Shown: positions 1 to 12,134 of the stretch, in pieces | How the letters are laid out: each line of letters opens with the position of its first letter | Numbering within the stretch: the first letter of the stretch is position 1 | The notes under the pieces: generated by a model | The model's database searches: none | Told to the model about the DNA's origin: nothing | Seen by the model: the letters and a program-made list of their open reading frames with translations, nothing else | Made by a program: the position numbers and the translations under genes | Origin: Hybos culiciformis | Lineage: Eukaryota; Arthropoda; Insecta; Diptera; Hybotidae | Assembly: GCA_964007475.1 (NCBI GenBank) | Contig: OZ023273.1 | Location: forward strand, 139,721,308 to 139,785,307 | Direction of reading: 5' to 3' | DNA: 64,000 nucleotides

Positions 1-343
1 CAAATGTCATTTTGCAAAATGTCATTTGTCCGCGATTGATTTTTCGAATTTTTAGCGGACAAATGTCATTTTGCAAAATGTCATTTGTCCGCGATTGAAA
101 TTTTTAATTTTTAGCGGACAAATGTCATTTTGCAAAATGTCATTTGTCCGCGATTGATTTTTCAGATTTTTAGCGGACAAATGTCATTTTGCAAAATGTC
201 ATTTGTCCGCGATTAATTTTTATCGCGGACAAATGACATTTTGGAAAATGTCATTTGTCCGCGGCGGACAAAAGACATTTTGAATCGCGGACAAATGTCA
301 TTTTTATGTCCGCGATACAAAAACAAATCGCGGACAAATGTCC
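1..343. repeat. 59-bp hairpin satellite array
   Basis: Three complete 59-bp units start at about 1, 60 and 119. A fourth starts at 178 and decays into shorter, rearranged pieces up to about 343. Each unit holds an imperfect palindrome of about 35 bp: GGACAAATG and its complement CATTTGTCC flank a TTTTGCAAAA core, with one mismatched pair in the stem. The spacer is GCGATTGA followed by a T-rich stretch. The degenerate end (220-343) still carries repeated GCGGACAAATG blocks in both orientations. The array begins outside the window, so its size is unknown. It is probably satellite DNA grown from a foldback or MITE end. Confidence 0.85.
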
Positions 344-442
344 AACCCCCTTAATAATTTATTGTTTTTTTTTTATTTTATACAATATTTTATTTTATAC
401 AATATATATTAATAATTTTAATCAAAAATAAATAAATGTCGG

Positions 443-544
443 TCAGGCTGTGGGGAATGTCCTAGTGCAGTTCAAAAGACCTAAAGAAATACATTTGAAT
501 ATCTTTATTACTGACGGCTCGCTCTGATCAAAATTGCGACTCAT
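443..544 (-). CDS. Doubtful short ORF divergent from METTL4
   Basis: A 33-codon ATG-to-TGA reading frame (starts MSRNFDQSEPSVIKIFK) lies head to head with the METTL4 gene, with 107 bp between the start codons. Its base composition is richer in G+C than the surroundings and the N-terminus looks protein-like, with a polar start followed by a hydrophobic stretch. It could be the first exon of a divergently transcribed gene, perhaps a small membrane protein, that continues beyond position 1. No clear GT donor was found. I do not recognise the family, and chance is a real alternative. Confidence 0.25.
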   Translation of the reverse strand: MSRNFDQSEPSVIKIFKCISLGLLNCTRTFPTA

Positions 545-651
545 TGTAACACCTTAGAAATTTGTATTTACCTTTCTATAAATTTTTGTTTACTTTTTTG
601 TTTTTGTAAATTATATTTAGATTTTTTATTTATTTTGAATTGAAAAAAAAA

Positions 652-1922
652 ATGAGTGAAGAAAAATTCATATATTTAAATCATAATGAATTAATTAAAA
701 ATATTTATAAAAAGGGTATAAGAACCGAAGAAATACATATTTTTTCTTTTAGAAATGAAATCTTTCATTTCAATAGAAAAATTGTAAAGCCGGCAAATGA
801 AACAGAAATTGGAAAATCTAGAAAATATAAGAAAAATAAAAACAAAAAGCGTAAAGAGAATGCAACAAGTACAGAAATCATAAAGCAACATCAGACAGAA
901 ATCGAATATTTGAAAAATATATTCAAAAAATTTTCCGAAATCTCTAAAAGTTCAGTCTCCTTGGAAGATACTGCGTTAAATTATTCATCAGGATTGAATC
1001 AGTACGATGGTGAGACTGATTCCTGTGAAAGTAAGACACTTAATAGCGAATATCATAATTTCAATAATAATTATTTCTCCTCTATTTCTAATCAGACCAT
1101 AACTACCAGAAATCCAAAAATTGTGAAGAAATTTTCAGTTTAGACGAAATATTGAAGGAAACACAAACATTTTCAAAATTCAGGGGTGAAAACATTACAA
1201 ACTCATTCCAAACTGTATGTATGAATGAGAAAAATTATCTTATTCCACCAAATTGTAAATTTTATAATCATGATGTGAAAGAATTGAATGATCTGAAGGA
1301 TTTAGAAGGAAAATATGATTTCATTGTATTGGATCCGCCGTGGCGTAATAAATTTATTCGACGATTGAAAAAATCTCAATATAAAAATAGTTCGGCTTAT
1401 GAAATGATGTCAACTGATGAAATCAAAAGATTACCAATTGAATGCTTAATTCATGACAAAACATTTGTAGCGATTTGGTGCACTAATTCAAGGCAACAAC
1501 AAGATGCTGTTTTAAATGAATTTTTTCCATTTTGGAAACTTAAATTAGTTGCAAAAATGTTTTGGATCAAAATTACTGTTGATGGAGAACCAATTTGTGA
1601 GTTTAATGACGAATTTGGCAAGAAACAACCTTATGAAACTTTATTTATTGCTTGCCCATTCGAATACAATTTCTCAGGTGCAAACGAAATTGATGGAAAG
1701 TGTATTATAAGCATTCCTAGCTTAATACATTCCCATAAACCACCAATTGTGCATATTTTTCAAGAATTTTTTAATAAACAATATTCAGATCTGAAATGTT
1801 TGGAAATTTTTGCTAGATATTTGCAACCTAATTTTACATCAATTGGATTAGAAGTTTTCAAATTAATGGATCAAAGATTATACCAAAGCAATCTGACAAA
1901 GTTAGGCAAAGTAAATAGTTGA
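652..1922 (+). CDS. Mettl4: METTL4-type MT-A70 adenine N6-methyltransferase
   Basis: Two exons, 652-1030 and 1096-1922, give a 401-residue protein. The 65-bp intron begins GTAAGA and ends in a pyrimidine-rich tract with CTAATCAG; splicing it joins the two frames exactly. The MT-A70 signature is present: DFIVLDPPW with the catalytic DPPW at about residues 206-209, the KKQPYE motif near 301-306, and SLIHSHKPP near 336-343. The C-terminus (EIFARYLQPNFTSIGLEV) is typical of METTL4 rather than METTL3 or METTL14. METTL4 enzymes methylate adenosine in U2 snRNA and have been linked to DNA 6mA; which substrate applies here is not visible. The N-terminal 150 residues are Lys/Asn/Ser-rich and poorly structured. 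The start is the ATG at 652, the first Met of the frame. An AATAAA at 2198-2203 could serve as poly(A) signal. Confidence 0.9.
1031..1095 (+). other. Intron of METTL4 gene (65 bp)
   Basis: GT-AG intron with donor GAAA|GTAAGA. The acceptor follows a C/T-rich tract and a CTAAT branch-like motif. Without it the gene is split into two frames: the first closes at 1141-1143, and the second has no good ATG. The split codon (A|AC, Asn) keeps frame. The length is typical of minimal dipteran introns. Confidence 0.85.
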
Positions 1923-3587
1923 TGATGATTATAAGATTTAAACAACAGCAAACATTTAGAATTTGATTTGAATTTAATTTTATTCTAATATCCATTCAAT
2001 TTAAGATGGTTATTGATGATGATTATAAATATTGATATCACAAAGCCAAAAATTATTGCTAGGGTAGTAAAATGTGACTAAGTTGAAATCATGATGCTTT
2101 GTAACGTTTCCATATAAAATTTATTTAAACTATGATCTGAAAAACAATCAAAAATTTTTAAAATATATTTAAAGGAAAAATAATGCAATATGCTAGCAAT
2201 AAAATAGTTTAAATTAACTGTATAAATGAATAAGTAGATAAATAGATAGATTAAAATCTACAGTGTATGTATTCATATGCGCATTATGTACATGTCACTG
2301 TTTTATATATGTAAAAATAATCGAAATGAAGGCTTCAAAGTAATAAAATTCAAATAACTTAATTTTATTCATTATTAACTTTATGTAGCAAGATTCATTC
2401 AGAGATTCTATTTGTAGAATGCTTGATCAAAAGTTAAAAGCTATAAAATGACGTGAAAGCAAACCAAACCGGACTCTTGTCAACTTTGAAACTTTTTGAA
2501 TGTCGCACATTTTTATTTTAAATAATGACTCATTTTGCCTCGTATTTAATAAAATTGATTTATTATGTTTGTTTAGAATTAGACATGGTATACAATAGAA
2601 TATAGATTTACACATTTTACAACAATAATTTTATATTAATGTGGAAAAAAAGAAAATTGGCAATATGCTCTATTTTTCAAGAAAATTTTATTATTTATTC
2701 AATCATAAAAATAATTTGTCTAGGACAACTTTTGTTTACAAATTCATATAATAATTTTTGCATTTATGTAATAAAAAAACAATTTCACTTAACAACGAAA
2801 AATAATAATGTTTAAATACCTACATGCTTGTAAGAATTCATCATTACAATTAAAAGTTTTGGAGGTTTCATGTGAATAGTTTTCTTTTTCAAACTTAATT
2901 AGAACAACAAAGTATTTTAAAAAAAAATTCATTTAAAGTAAATTGTAAAATTTTCATTTTAATACATTTCGAAAACTATTGAATAAAAATTGAATGTCTC
3001 TTGGCAAGAATTTTGTTTTTGTACTTATGTATTTCTATAATATGTTTTTTTCCTGCTGTCTGATATTGGCAGGGTTCACAGTCACAAAAAAAGGCTTTAT
3101 ATGAAGAAAATCTTACCTTATCTTATATTGCCAGTAAACATTTTTCTTTTATTTATAATACAAACTAAAGTTCAAATTTAATAAGTTGTGTCAAAATAAT
3201 TTCTAATAAAAATTAATATGATTTCTATTTAATATAAAATTCCACCTACTCCTCTCTTTTATAGCCATTTATTTAATTAATAATTTTTTGCAAATAATAA
3301 ATTATAATTCATCAACATTATTATAGATAATAATTCATTTACAGAATATCATTCTCGTTTTATTTTTAACCCAAATATACACAAAAAAAAAAGTTCATCA
3401 ACCTAATTTTCCCTTTTGAAAAGTTATTTATTTATTTGATTTACAATAGGAAAACTATATATTCATAATAAATAAAAATAATTTTCACGGTCCTATTAGT
3501 TAAGTTTCTAAAGATGAAAAATGCGAAGTGTGAAGACATGGTTTCTAAAAAGATTACAACAATTTCAATCAGGATTTATTTCTCTTA
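1923..3587. other. A/T-rich intergenic DNA, no gene seen
   Basis: Downstream flank of METTL4. It holds short A/T-rich frames without coding character, including a 62-codon frame on the minus strand at 2427-2615. I see no RNA gene or transposon ends before the MITE at 3588. Confidence 0.6.
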
Positions 3588-3907
3588 CCTAGTTTACATG
3601 ATAGTCCAACCGTGGTTGAGTCGAAATGTGGTTGGAAAGAGGTCAAGTGTTTACATGTTGTAGTCGAAAAGCATGTGGTTGAACTATGGTTGAATTGAGT
3701 TTGAAAATGACAAGATCATGTACAAAAAAGAAACAAAACAAACAGCTATTGCTTATTTTTAACCGGGTTAACCGTTTACATGGATAGAGTTAACTTAACC
3801 GAGCGAATTTCTCGGGTTAAGTCAGGTTAACCCAGGTTAACTCTACCACCGTTTGCATGTAGTTGAACCGTAGTTGAACTCGGTTTCAACTCTCCTTGTA
3901 AACTAGG
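3588..3907. mobile_element. TA-flanked MITE with CCTAGTTTACA termini
   Basis: The ends are inverted: CCTAGTTTACATG at 3588-3600 and its near complement CTTGTAAACTAGG at 3895-3907. They are flanked by TA on both sides (3586-3587 and 3908-3909), the target duplication of Tc1/mariner-type elements. The interior is also arranged symmetrically: GTTTACATG, GAGTTAAC, GGTTAAC and GTTGAAC blocks recur in both orientations, so the whole 320 bp can fold. There is no coding capacity, so it is non-autonomous. Confidence 0.75.
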
Positions 3908-3909
3908 TA

Positions 3910-6900
3910 TCTCTGTCTCTGTCTCGAATGTCTTCAATAAGTGCAATAAAAAGTATGTTTCCGTTGATTATATTTCGAAAAATTTTAATCTGGATTTTGA
4001 CTCAATGAACTTTTAGCCTTAATAGTGTTTTTAATTCAAGGCAAAAACACAATCCACAGTGAATTTGATAAAAAAGAAACTTTTAATATACATTGTATAA
4101 TATTAAAAAGAAAAGGTAAACCTCAGAATGATTGTAAGTTATTGAAAAAAAATGTATGCCAATTATTTTTCTCGGTAATTCTTACATAGCGAATCAAATT
4201 TGACTTAAGTTTTAAGTTATTACTAACTAATAATTCTGACTTGAAAAGAGCAATTTCTTTTTCTCTTTTTTTTAAACAAAATTAATTTGTTTTCATAAAA
4301 CTACATTTTACGAAAATTTCTATAAGATGAAGAAACTAACACAAAATATTTAAGTTTTTTTTATTGGAAAATTTTATAAACATTACCGGTGTGTGTTTTT
4401 CTAACACCCACGATTTTCCTCAATATTTCTCATAAATTATTTTCTTTCATAATACCAAAAAAAAATTATCTAAAATTATGAAAATTTATTGAAATTCTGA
4501 GTATATTTTCAGTAAAATTAAAAATAAAATAAAAGATATAATATTAAAAATTTCGTATAATTTTTTTTTATTTTAAAATGTTTCAAGAAAATATGCATTT
4601 TCAATAAAATAAGCAAGACCGATACAAAATAAAGTCACAAATTATTTCAAAGTAAGGATCAAGTGAATTTCTCGCTGTTGTAACGATTATATTATTTTAA
4701 TAACTTTGACTTAACTATACATCAAATAAGCATATTCTCGAATTAACTTGAAGCGATACTTGTTCGAAAATTTTATTTCAAATTCATTTTCAAATGAACT
4801 TTGACATGAAGTGAGGTTATTCGTTCATTTCACTTTATAGAATTAAAAAAATATATAATTATGTAAATGAGTAATTTTCCTATTTGTTTAATAGATTTTG
4901 ATTTGTTAAATAATTTTAAAAATATATTTTATATGGTAAACATTTTTTTGTCGATTGATGACAGATTGTTATTATATTAAATCAAATTCACGAACTGACA
5001 AAATATGTGAATATAAACTTTCTATAATCTATAATAAGATATACTACAATATATGAATAAAAAGATAAGCAATATCTCAAAATATGCGAATAAAATTTTT
5101 TAAATTTATGTACGTACATCACCCACTATTCATCGAAGAAAAATATTATTTTTATATTGCTTATCCTTTAAAAATGAATTACTTTTGACATTATGCCTTT
5201 AAATAACATTAATGGCTTATAAAATTTTATAGGAGTACAACTTATCTATATAATGAAAATTATAAAATTTATGAAATTTTTTTTTATCATTTTGCTGTCT
5301 TTAATTTGATATGCGGGATTAACTATTGAGTCATAATTTAAAAACTTAATACATAATGAATACAAGCAAACGTATGGTAAATTTAATTTCATATCCATAT
5401 CCATATTATATATATGAACAAAAATATGTAGGATTTATGGACGTAATACACAGAATTTTAAATAAATTATTTGTTTATTATAAATTTATATATAGTTATG
5501 CTTTGATCAAGATAAATATTAAATTAAAAAAAAAATAAATAAAAAAAATTAAAGAAAAATCAAAAGGAAAACATTAAAATATTATTATTCATACGGGAAT
5601 TGAAATTAGAATGGAAAATAATAGCCAGAGTTCCTCTTTTAGTGTATATTTGGGTTAAAACATGATCTATTACAGATTTAGTCATATTAAAACATTAACA
5701 ATACTTCTCATTGCACTGTTTGCACTATTAAATTTTGTACTGAAATTTAAAAAACCAATATTTTTAGAATCTTTAAATTTTGACATATTAAAAAAAAACA
5801 GAAAAACAAATGAATACTACACTTAATGTTTCTTAATTTTTCATGAAAACTTTTATGCTTGATGCTGTGCACTCTCTATACAAAATCATTTTTAATTTTT
5901 TTTTATATTTAAGTATATTTTTTTGAGTTTTGGAAATTAAAATAAAATTTATTATTTTTGTTCAAAGTTAAAAATATAATGTGCAGGTATTCAAATTTTT
6001 CTCAAATAAAAATTCAACGAATTTCAAAAATTAGAGAAATTTTTGTTTAATGTGACCATTTTCGCCTTGCATGAACTTGGTTTATTCGCTGTTAAATGTT
6101 CTTGTTATACAATTTAATAATCTAAAATTATTATATTTTATATTGGCCACCTGCCAAATTCTCCGTTTCTCAAAGCTGAAATCATTATTAAAGTCCTGCC
6201 ATAATCTATTTTGTTCTCATTAAAAACAACCAAAATTCAAGATTGTCTTGAATCGACCCCAACCGCAAATACACAAATGACAATCTTCTAAAATATATGG
6301 ATGAGTTTGCAAAGCGATATTTTCAAAATGCAAAAGAATTCTTGTTACTTAATTTAAAAAACTTTCGCCCCTCTAAAATAAGATTTATTTTGAAAGAGCA
6401 TAGCTACATACATAATAAATTAAGAAAAAAAAATGTATCTAAAAGAAAATAAAAATTAATAAAAAAGAAAATTCATATGTCCAGTAAATTTTCTTTCATG
6501 AAAATTTTGTAGTTTTGTATTTGCTTTCATCCGGATTAGTTGCAAGGTATAGTGAAAAACAAATTAATTGAAATAATTAATTTTATTAATTAAAGGAAAG
6601 AGAGAGAATCTTAAAAGCGGTTTAATATTTTTATTTTTTAATTAAAGTTTTTGCCAAAAAACGAAGAGAAATATACGTCAAAATATACATATTATAAATT
6701 TCTACGTGAAATACTTGTCTTTTTTTTTAATAATAACTTAATAACATTTACAAAAAATAATAAAATAAAATATTTATTAATATCACATAAAATAAGTATA
6801 ATTTTATTTTTAATGGAATGTGAAAAATTATAATATTCATATGTGGAAAATTATATTTCTGAGTGTTATTATTATGATGTGAAATTCTATAAATGAACTT

Positions 6901-7328
6901 ATACATATATAATCAAGAAAATTAAAAAAATATCGTCGATTTTCTAATGCTATAAATTTTCTTCAATTCTACTGTTAATATCGTACTTTCTATTTTTATT
7001 TATTCTTTGAAACAATTTGACTTTTAAAGCCTGCAGAATAACATTTCCAAAAAATCATCAGTTCTGAAATGAAATTTAATTAATTTATTACTGGAAATTT
7101 TCCATTTAACTATTTTATTTTCTTCAAATTTAAAGTATTTTTGAATTGTTTAAACTTATATAGACAACGCTGCTATCATGGCGAACTCTAGCTTGAATTA
7201 ATGTCAATGTTTAACACTAAATATTCGAAATTTATAATATTCCAATTAAAAAAAAAAAATTAAAATTAAAATTTATTTTTATTTTTCTTCAAAATTAGAG
7301 AGTGTAGTTCAGTAAAGTTTTCAATATC
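3910..7328. other. A/T-rich intergenic DNA, no gene seen
   Basis: About 3.4 kb between the MITE and the first trehalose phosphatase gene. Only short A/T-rich frames occur (for example 5356-5538 and 6651-6833) and they lack protein-like composition. The promoter of the phosphatase should lie in its last few hundred bases. Confidence 0.55.
7308..7313 (+). promoter_or_regulatory. Possible TCAGT initiator of phosphatase gene 1
   Basis: TTCAGT lies 16 bp upstream of the start codon and matches the arthropod initiator core. The alternative is that TTTTCTTCAAAATTAG just upstream (ending 7298) is the 3' splice site of a 5'UTR intron, in which case transcription starts further away. Confidence 0.3.
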
Positions 7329-10300
7329 ATGGCCGAACAAAAGAAAGCCCCACTTCTTAAAAATGATGCAGATTATATTCGAGTAATGGGTGATTGGTTA
7401 AAACCAACTGATAATTTGGTATTATTATTTGATTATGATGGTACATTAGCACCTTTAACTGAATCTCTATCTATTATGCCAAAAGATAATGAAATTAATA
7501 TTAAAAAATTGGCCAAAAATGAGAAAGTCTTTATGACTATTTTCTCTGGTCGTGAATTAAATGAAATTAAAGAGCATTTAAAATTGGAAAATATAACATA
7601 TGCTGGAAATCATGGTTTAGAAGTCGAATATCCTGATAAAAAGAAATTCATGATTGAAATGCCAAAAGAATTATTGGATAAACATAAGAAATTAGTTGAA
7701 GAATTAAAAGAAAAGGTAATTATTTGCTTCAAGTGGTTTAAACTGCTTAGCGTTATTCTGATAAGTTGATTTCAGAAGGTAGTTAGAAAATTTGAGGTTA
7801 AAATTTCTATTTTAAACTCTAATAGAATATTTTTTATATTAATATTTACAGGTAGTTGTTCACGGTGCCTGGGTTGAAGATAAAAAAATCTCAGTTACAT
7901 ATCATTATAAAGGTGTAACAGATAAATTGAAACAAAAATTAGTTGATGAAGCCAAAGGTTTGATTAAGCAACACGGATTCCAACTTATTGAAACCCCATA
8001 TGCATTGGAAGGCAAACCAAGAGTTAACTGGGACAAAGGTACATAAAAGAAAATATTTTTAAATATTCGTTTGATATTTTGCCCAAAATTTCGTTAAATC
8101 TTCTTCTATTTTGCAACATTTGACCATAATGCCCTGGGGTCCGAAAATTAATTTTTTTAATTTCTTTTAGAACCTAAAATTAAAAATTTTAAAATTTCAT
8201 GAAATGCTAAAAATAAAAATATATTTTAAAGATGAATTCTTAAAGTGACATTCACTTAAGTAAAAATAATTTATTTTATATTTTATAAAATAAAAATTAA
8301 AATATTTGTCTATTCTTGTCTTTTGTTTGCTCGTTAATTAATGTGTTTAAGGTAATTAATGAAATTTATATATACTTTCATAAGCTTTTAATTCATGATT
8401 GCGAACAACGTCACTAAAAAGAGTTCTAAATGGATAAAGCTGTGAAGTGATGAGTTCTTTGAAAATCCTCTCCATCTTTTCATTCAAATGCAAACGTTAT
8501 TGCATATCAAAAAAATTCTTTCACAATTTGTTCAGAAATAGATCCAAGCAGAGAATTACAAAATAAACTATTTCCTAACAATTTAAATAGTCTTAAAATA
8601 CATAATTTATTATGTTGGGATAATTCTTTCGTAATTATTTCTTTTAATGCAAAATAATATGTATCTATTAAGTTTTAAAAAATTTTCTTTTGGAAAAATT
8701 TTATAAATTTCTACATCCACCTACAAAATATCAAATTAAGAAAATCATAATAAATTGTCATGTTTTTCCCGCATTCATTTAAAAAAAAAAAAAATAAATA
8801 AAATTATTTTAGAAAAGATTTTTTTTTTTAATTTTCGAATTAAATTTTTATGGGTTATTTAAAATTTTGATGATTCAAAATAGAAAAAAAATTAAAACAA
8901 ACAGTGAATAAAATTATCTAGAAAATCTTTAATTAGTTCTATTAGATATTTTGTACTCAATATGCGTTTCCTAACTATATAAAGATACTGTTCTCATATT
9001 AGATACTTTTGCACCTCTTGTTAGATACTTTTTGAAAATTCGAAGACGACAAGAATGTTCAATAAAGACCCAAGCCAATTAAGAATTTCTTTAAATTTTC
9101 ATCTAATTTATTTTCTAAAAGAAATTTAATTTAATTTAAAGTATTTTAATGAAATGAAAATTTAAATTCTTGAATTGGATTATAATAAAATTATGATTCA
9201 AAAAAAAAAAAATTTCAATTTTCTTCAAAAGCATAATTTTTATTAAAAAAATAAATAAATTTTATATAAATTATATGTATATACATAGGTATGGTAAATA
9301 CATTATAAACATATATTTATATTTATAATTGATTAAATTCTTTATAAATAATATAAATATAAAAATACACCTGTTATAAAAATTTAAATTCGAATAAAAA
9401 TCAAATAATTTTCTATCTCGAAGACTAGAAATAATTATTATTATTATTATTATTTTTTTTCTTAAAAGAGAAAGAAAAACATTTTATTTTGGTCGCGTGG
9501 GCGGAGGTTTTTGCCATCATATGTTTTGAGAAGTGATTAAGAAAAAAATAGAAAATTAATTTTTATTATATTTTTTATTTTAAAATCAAATTTTTAAAAG
9601 AATTTGAAATAAATATAATGTTTGTTGTAATCACCGAAATGAAGAAATAATTTATAGTGCAGCTTGAGAAAAAAAAAAATTATTCAATATAGGAAGAATA
9701 AACTTCTGCGAGACGCGTAATGATTTTTATTCTTAACTAGTTGAAAGTCGAATTTATTAAAAACTGCAGTTTCCAAATTAAATACTTTGAATCAGAATTT
9801 TAGATATTTTATTCGTTTCATATAATATATAATACAAGTTTTCATATAACAAAATTTATATTGGGTGGCTATACTACAAAGAATTCGCTGCAAAGCGCTA
9901 GAAAAATTAGCAATTTCTTAGCCGATTTTAAGAAATTGCTTTTTATTATTTTTTGAAACGTATTATGTCGTTCGTCATATTCTAATCTTAGATTTAATAT
10001 TCATCTTGATAATCGTTATTTATACATTTACTATATATCCGTATAAAATTTTAAAGATTTAGGAAATACATGTCCTTTCAACAAAATATAAATTATTTTG
10101 TTGTTTCTTTTTTAATGGTTTGCCATTTTTTTGAGACAAATTTTTTGATTAATTGCCAGTGAGATAGATTTAATATCTTAATTTTTGATTAAGTAATTAA
10201 AATGTATGCATACAATTATTGTACATCTTTATTGAAAATTATATTTTATTTCACAAAAATTTTTAATTAAGAAAATGTTACACAGAGCATATAGTAATTA

Positions 10301-11809
10301 TTTTCTTTAAATTAATATAATATAATCAAGCATTGAAAATGCATTGGATTGAAACTTAAAACAAATTCTATGTAGACATTATTATATTTAATTTTTGTGT
10401 AAATAAAAAAAAATTGGCTCAATATTTCCTAGCATATTTAATTTGTATGAATTTTATAAGTTCAAAATTTTAGTTTCATTTAATTATTTTTATGTTTTAC
10501 TCATTGTAATCCATGTACCAATTAAAAAATTGCTTAGCAATAAATCATTCAATTATTTTTAAAGATTTTAATCTCAATAGGTAAAATTGATAAATAATCT
10601 AATTCTTTTATTTTAATTTATGATCACAATATATTTAAATCAAAAATTTTAGCGGGAAACCTAAAATGTTTATGATGTTTTCATTACCCTTGGAAATTTG
10701 AAAATTTTTGCTTCCTATTGTAATGAACTTCGATGTGAGGCAAAACTTATATGTTTTTTTCTCAAGTATCTTAGATTTTAATTTAAATAAAATGTTTTTC
10801 TTGCCTAATTTCACAGGTCAATATATCTTTTTGACTGTAGTAATTTATCTATATAGAATTCGTTATTATTTATTAAATAAATTTGAATACATAATTTTTT
10901 TAGCTTGACACCTACGTTGAAAAAAATGTTTTTTCTTCAAAATCTTTTTTTTTTATTTTTCAAAATCATGTCTTTTGCCGGTCTAAAAATAATAATTAAA
11001 AAAAGAAAATTTATTAAGACACGCTTGCGCTCTTTTCTACATTATTATTTCAAAATTTTATAAAATTGCTCTATCTTAATGTTTTTTTGGTAGCATAGAA
11101 ACAAAATCTAAAAATAAAAATTATGAATTAAAAATACATACATTAATAAAAATTCCAAAATTTGTTAATATTCAAACAGATTTTCCAAAAATAATAAAAT
11201 ATTAGATGTATATATTTATTTATTCAAAAAATCATTGAATACATTCATGCAACACTATATTTTATATATTTACATTAGAATTATTATGTATTTCAAAAGT
11301 TTTGTATAATACAGCGTTAAAAAACATTGTCCTCAAATACATTTTTATAGTATATTATTCTTCTGGATTTATCCTTGTTGTTGATATTTTTTGCAAGATA
11401 GTTCATCCAAGTCTATTCACTTATTTACGTGTACTTTATTCCGATTCTTTCGATATTTTAATTTCAAATACGTGTACTGGCATATTGAAAGTAGAGTCAA
11501 AGTACAAAAAATTTAAACAATTTGATTAATTTTATACATTTTATTTTATTAATTTTAGGTGAGGGTGCAAAAATGGTTTTACAAAAGAAGTTTGGTGATG
11601 ATTGGGCTAAAGATCGTAAAATTATATATTGTGGTGATGATACAACTGATGAAGATGCTATGAAAGTCTTATCTGGTGTTGGTAAAACATTCAGAGTATC
11701 TGAATTACCAAATTTGAAAACTTATGCTAACTTCCAAATAAAAACAGTAGAAGAAGTTGGTTATTTGTTGAAATATTTGCAATCAGTTTATGAAACCAAA
11801 AAGAAATAA
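7329..11809 (+). CDS. TPP: Trehalose-6-phosphate phosphatase 1 (274 aa, HAD family)
   Basis: Removes phosphate from trehalose-6-phosphate, the last step of trehalose synthesis, in the cytosol. Three exons (7329-7715, 7852-8038, 11559-11809) join in frame with phases 0 and 1 to give 274 residues, the usual size of stand-alone insect enzymes. HAD motif I is DYDGTLAPL at 35-43, with nucleophile Asp35 and acid/base Asp37. FSGREL follows, then GNHGLE, the Lys-bearing EGKPRVNWDKGEGAK, and motif IV GDDTTDED at 217-224. All expected catalytic residues are present, so the enzyme should be active. There is no signal peptide. The start is the ATG in the context ATATCATGG. It lies tail to tail with a second phosphatase gene. 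AATAAA at 11976-11981 is a likely poly(A) signal. Confidence 0.95.
7716..7851 (+). other. Intron 1 of phosphatase gene 1 (136 bp)
   Basis: Donor AAAAG|GTAATT, acceptor TATTTACAG|GTAGTT, phase 0. It falls between ...EELKEK and VVVHGAW, the same place and phase as an intron in the second phosphatase gene, so the position predates the duplication. Confidence 0.9.
9433..9462. repeat. TTA/AAT microsatellite
   Basis: Run of about seven ATT units followed by a T tract, inside the large intron of the first phosphatase gene. Confidence 0.7.
9495..9503 (+). promoter_or_regulatory. Exact EGR-type zinc-finger site in intron
   Basis: GCGTGGGCG matches the classic Egr/Zif268 consensus (insect relative: stripe) without mismatch. 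It sits in a short G/C-rich patch inside an otherwise A/T-rich intron. Binding is inference. Confidence 0.3.
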
Positions 11810-11975
11810 ATATTTTTAAAAATTATGATTCGAAAGATTTCTTAAAATATCATTTTTATTGTTTCTATTTAAAAAAAATTAATTAATTTTATTCAATTAA
11901 TATAATTTATTCTTTAAAATTCATTTCCGGATGGGAGAAATATTTAATTTTTTATTTTGTATTATTTTTAAATTA

Positions 11976-11981
11976 AATAAA
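11976..11981 (+). terminator. Poly(A) signal of phosphatase gene 1
   Basis: AATAAA about 167 nt after the stop, followed within 15 nt by an A-rich stretch. Another AATAAA overlaps the stop codon itself (11805-11810), but it would leave almost no 3'UTR. Confidence 0.5.
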
Positions 11982-12068
11982 AAATTATAACAAAAAAAAA
12001 AATAAGAAAATATTTTAATTATCCACAGCTATCGTACAAAAATTTAGGGATATAAAAAAAAGTAGCAT

Positions 12069-12134
12069 AGTAACCTAGTGTATAACTAATAGTAACCTAG
12101 TGTATAACTAATAGTAACCTAGTGTATAACTAAA
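12069..12134. repeat. Three tandem 22-bp repeats
   Basis: Three near-perfect copies of AGTAACCTAGTGTATAACTA plus two bases start at 12069, 12091 and 12113, in the 1.3-kb gap between the convergent phosphatase genes. Confidence 0.85.

Larger units (their letters stand above)
8039..11558 (+). other. Intron 2 of phosphatase gene 1 (3.5 kb)
   Basis: Donor GACAAAG|GTACAT, acceptor TTAATTTTAG|GTGAGG, phase 1, splitting the Gly codon of NWDKG. Reading through the donor would stop after two codons (GT then TAA), so splicing is required. The intron is A/T-rich with a TTA run at 9433-9455 and a lone G/C-rich spot at 9491-9507. The frames at 10708-10908 and 11302-11529 have no protein-like character. 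Confidence 0.85.

Noticed and set aside
1..343. CRISPR-like array
   Set aside because: Repeats of 59 bp are contiguous and the spacers are themselves repeated; the setting is eukaryotic. It is a satellite.
2427..2615. 62-codon minus-strand frame
   Set aside because: Contains no domain, signal or conserved motif; composition like the surrounding A/T DNA.
11302..11529. 75-codon frame in phosphatase intron 2
   Set aside because: Lies within a well-supported intron and has no protein-like features.
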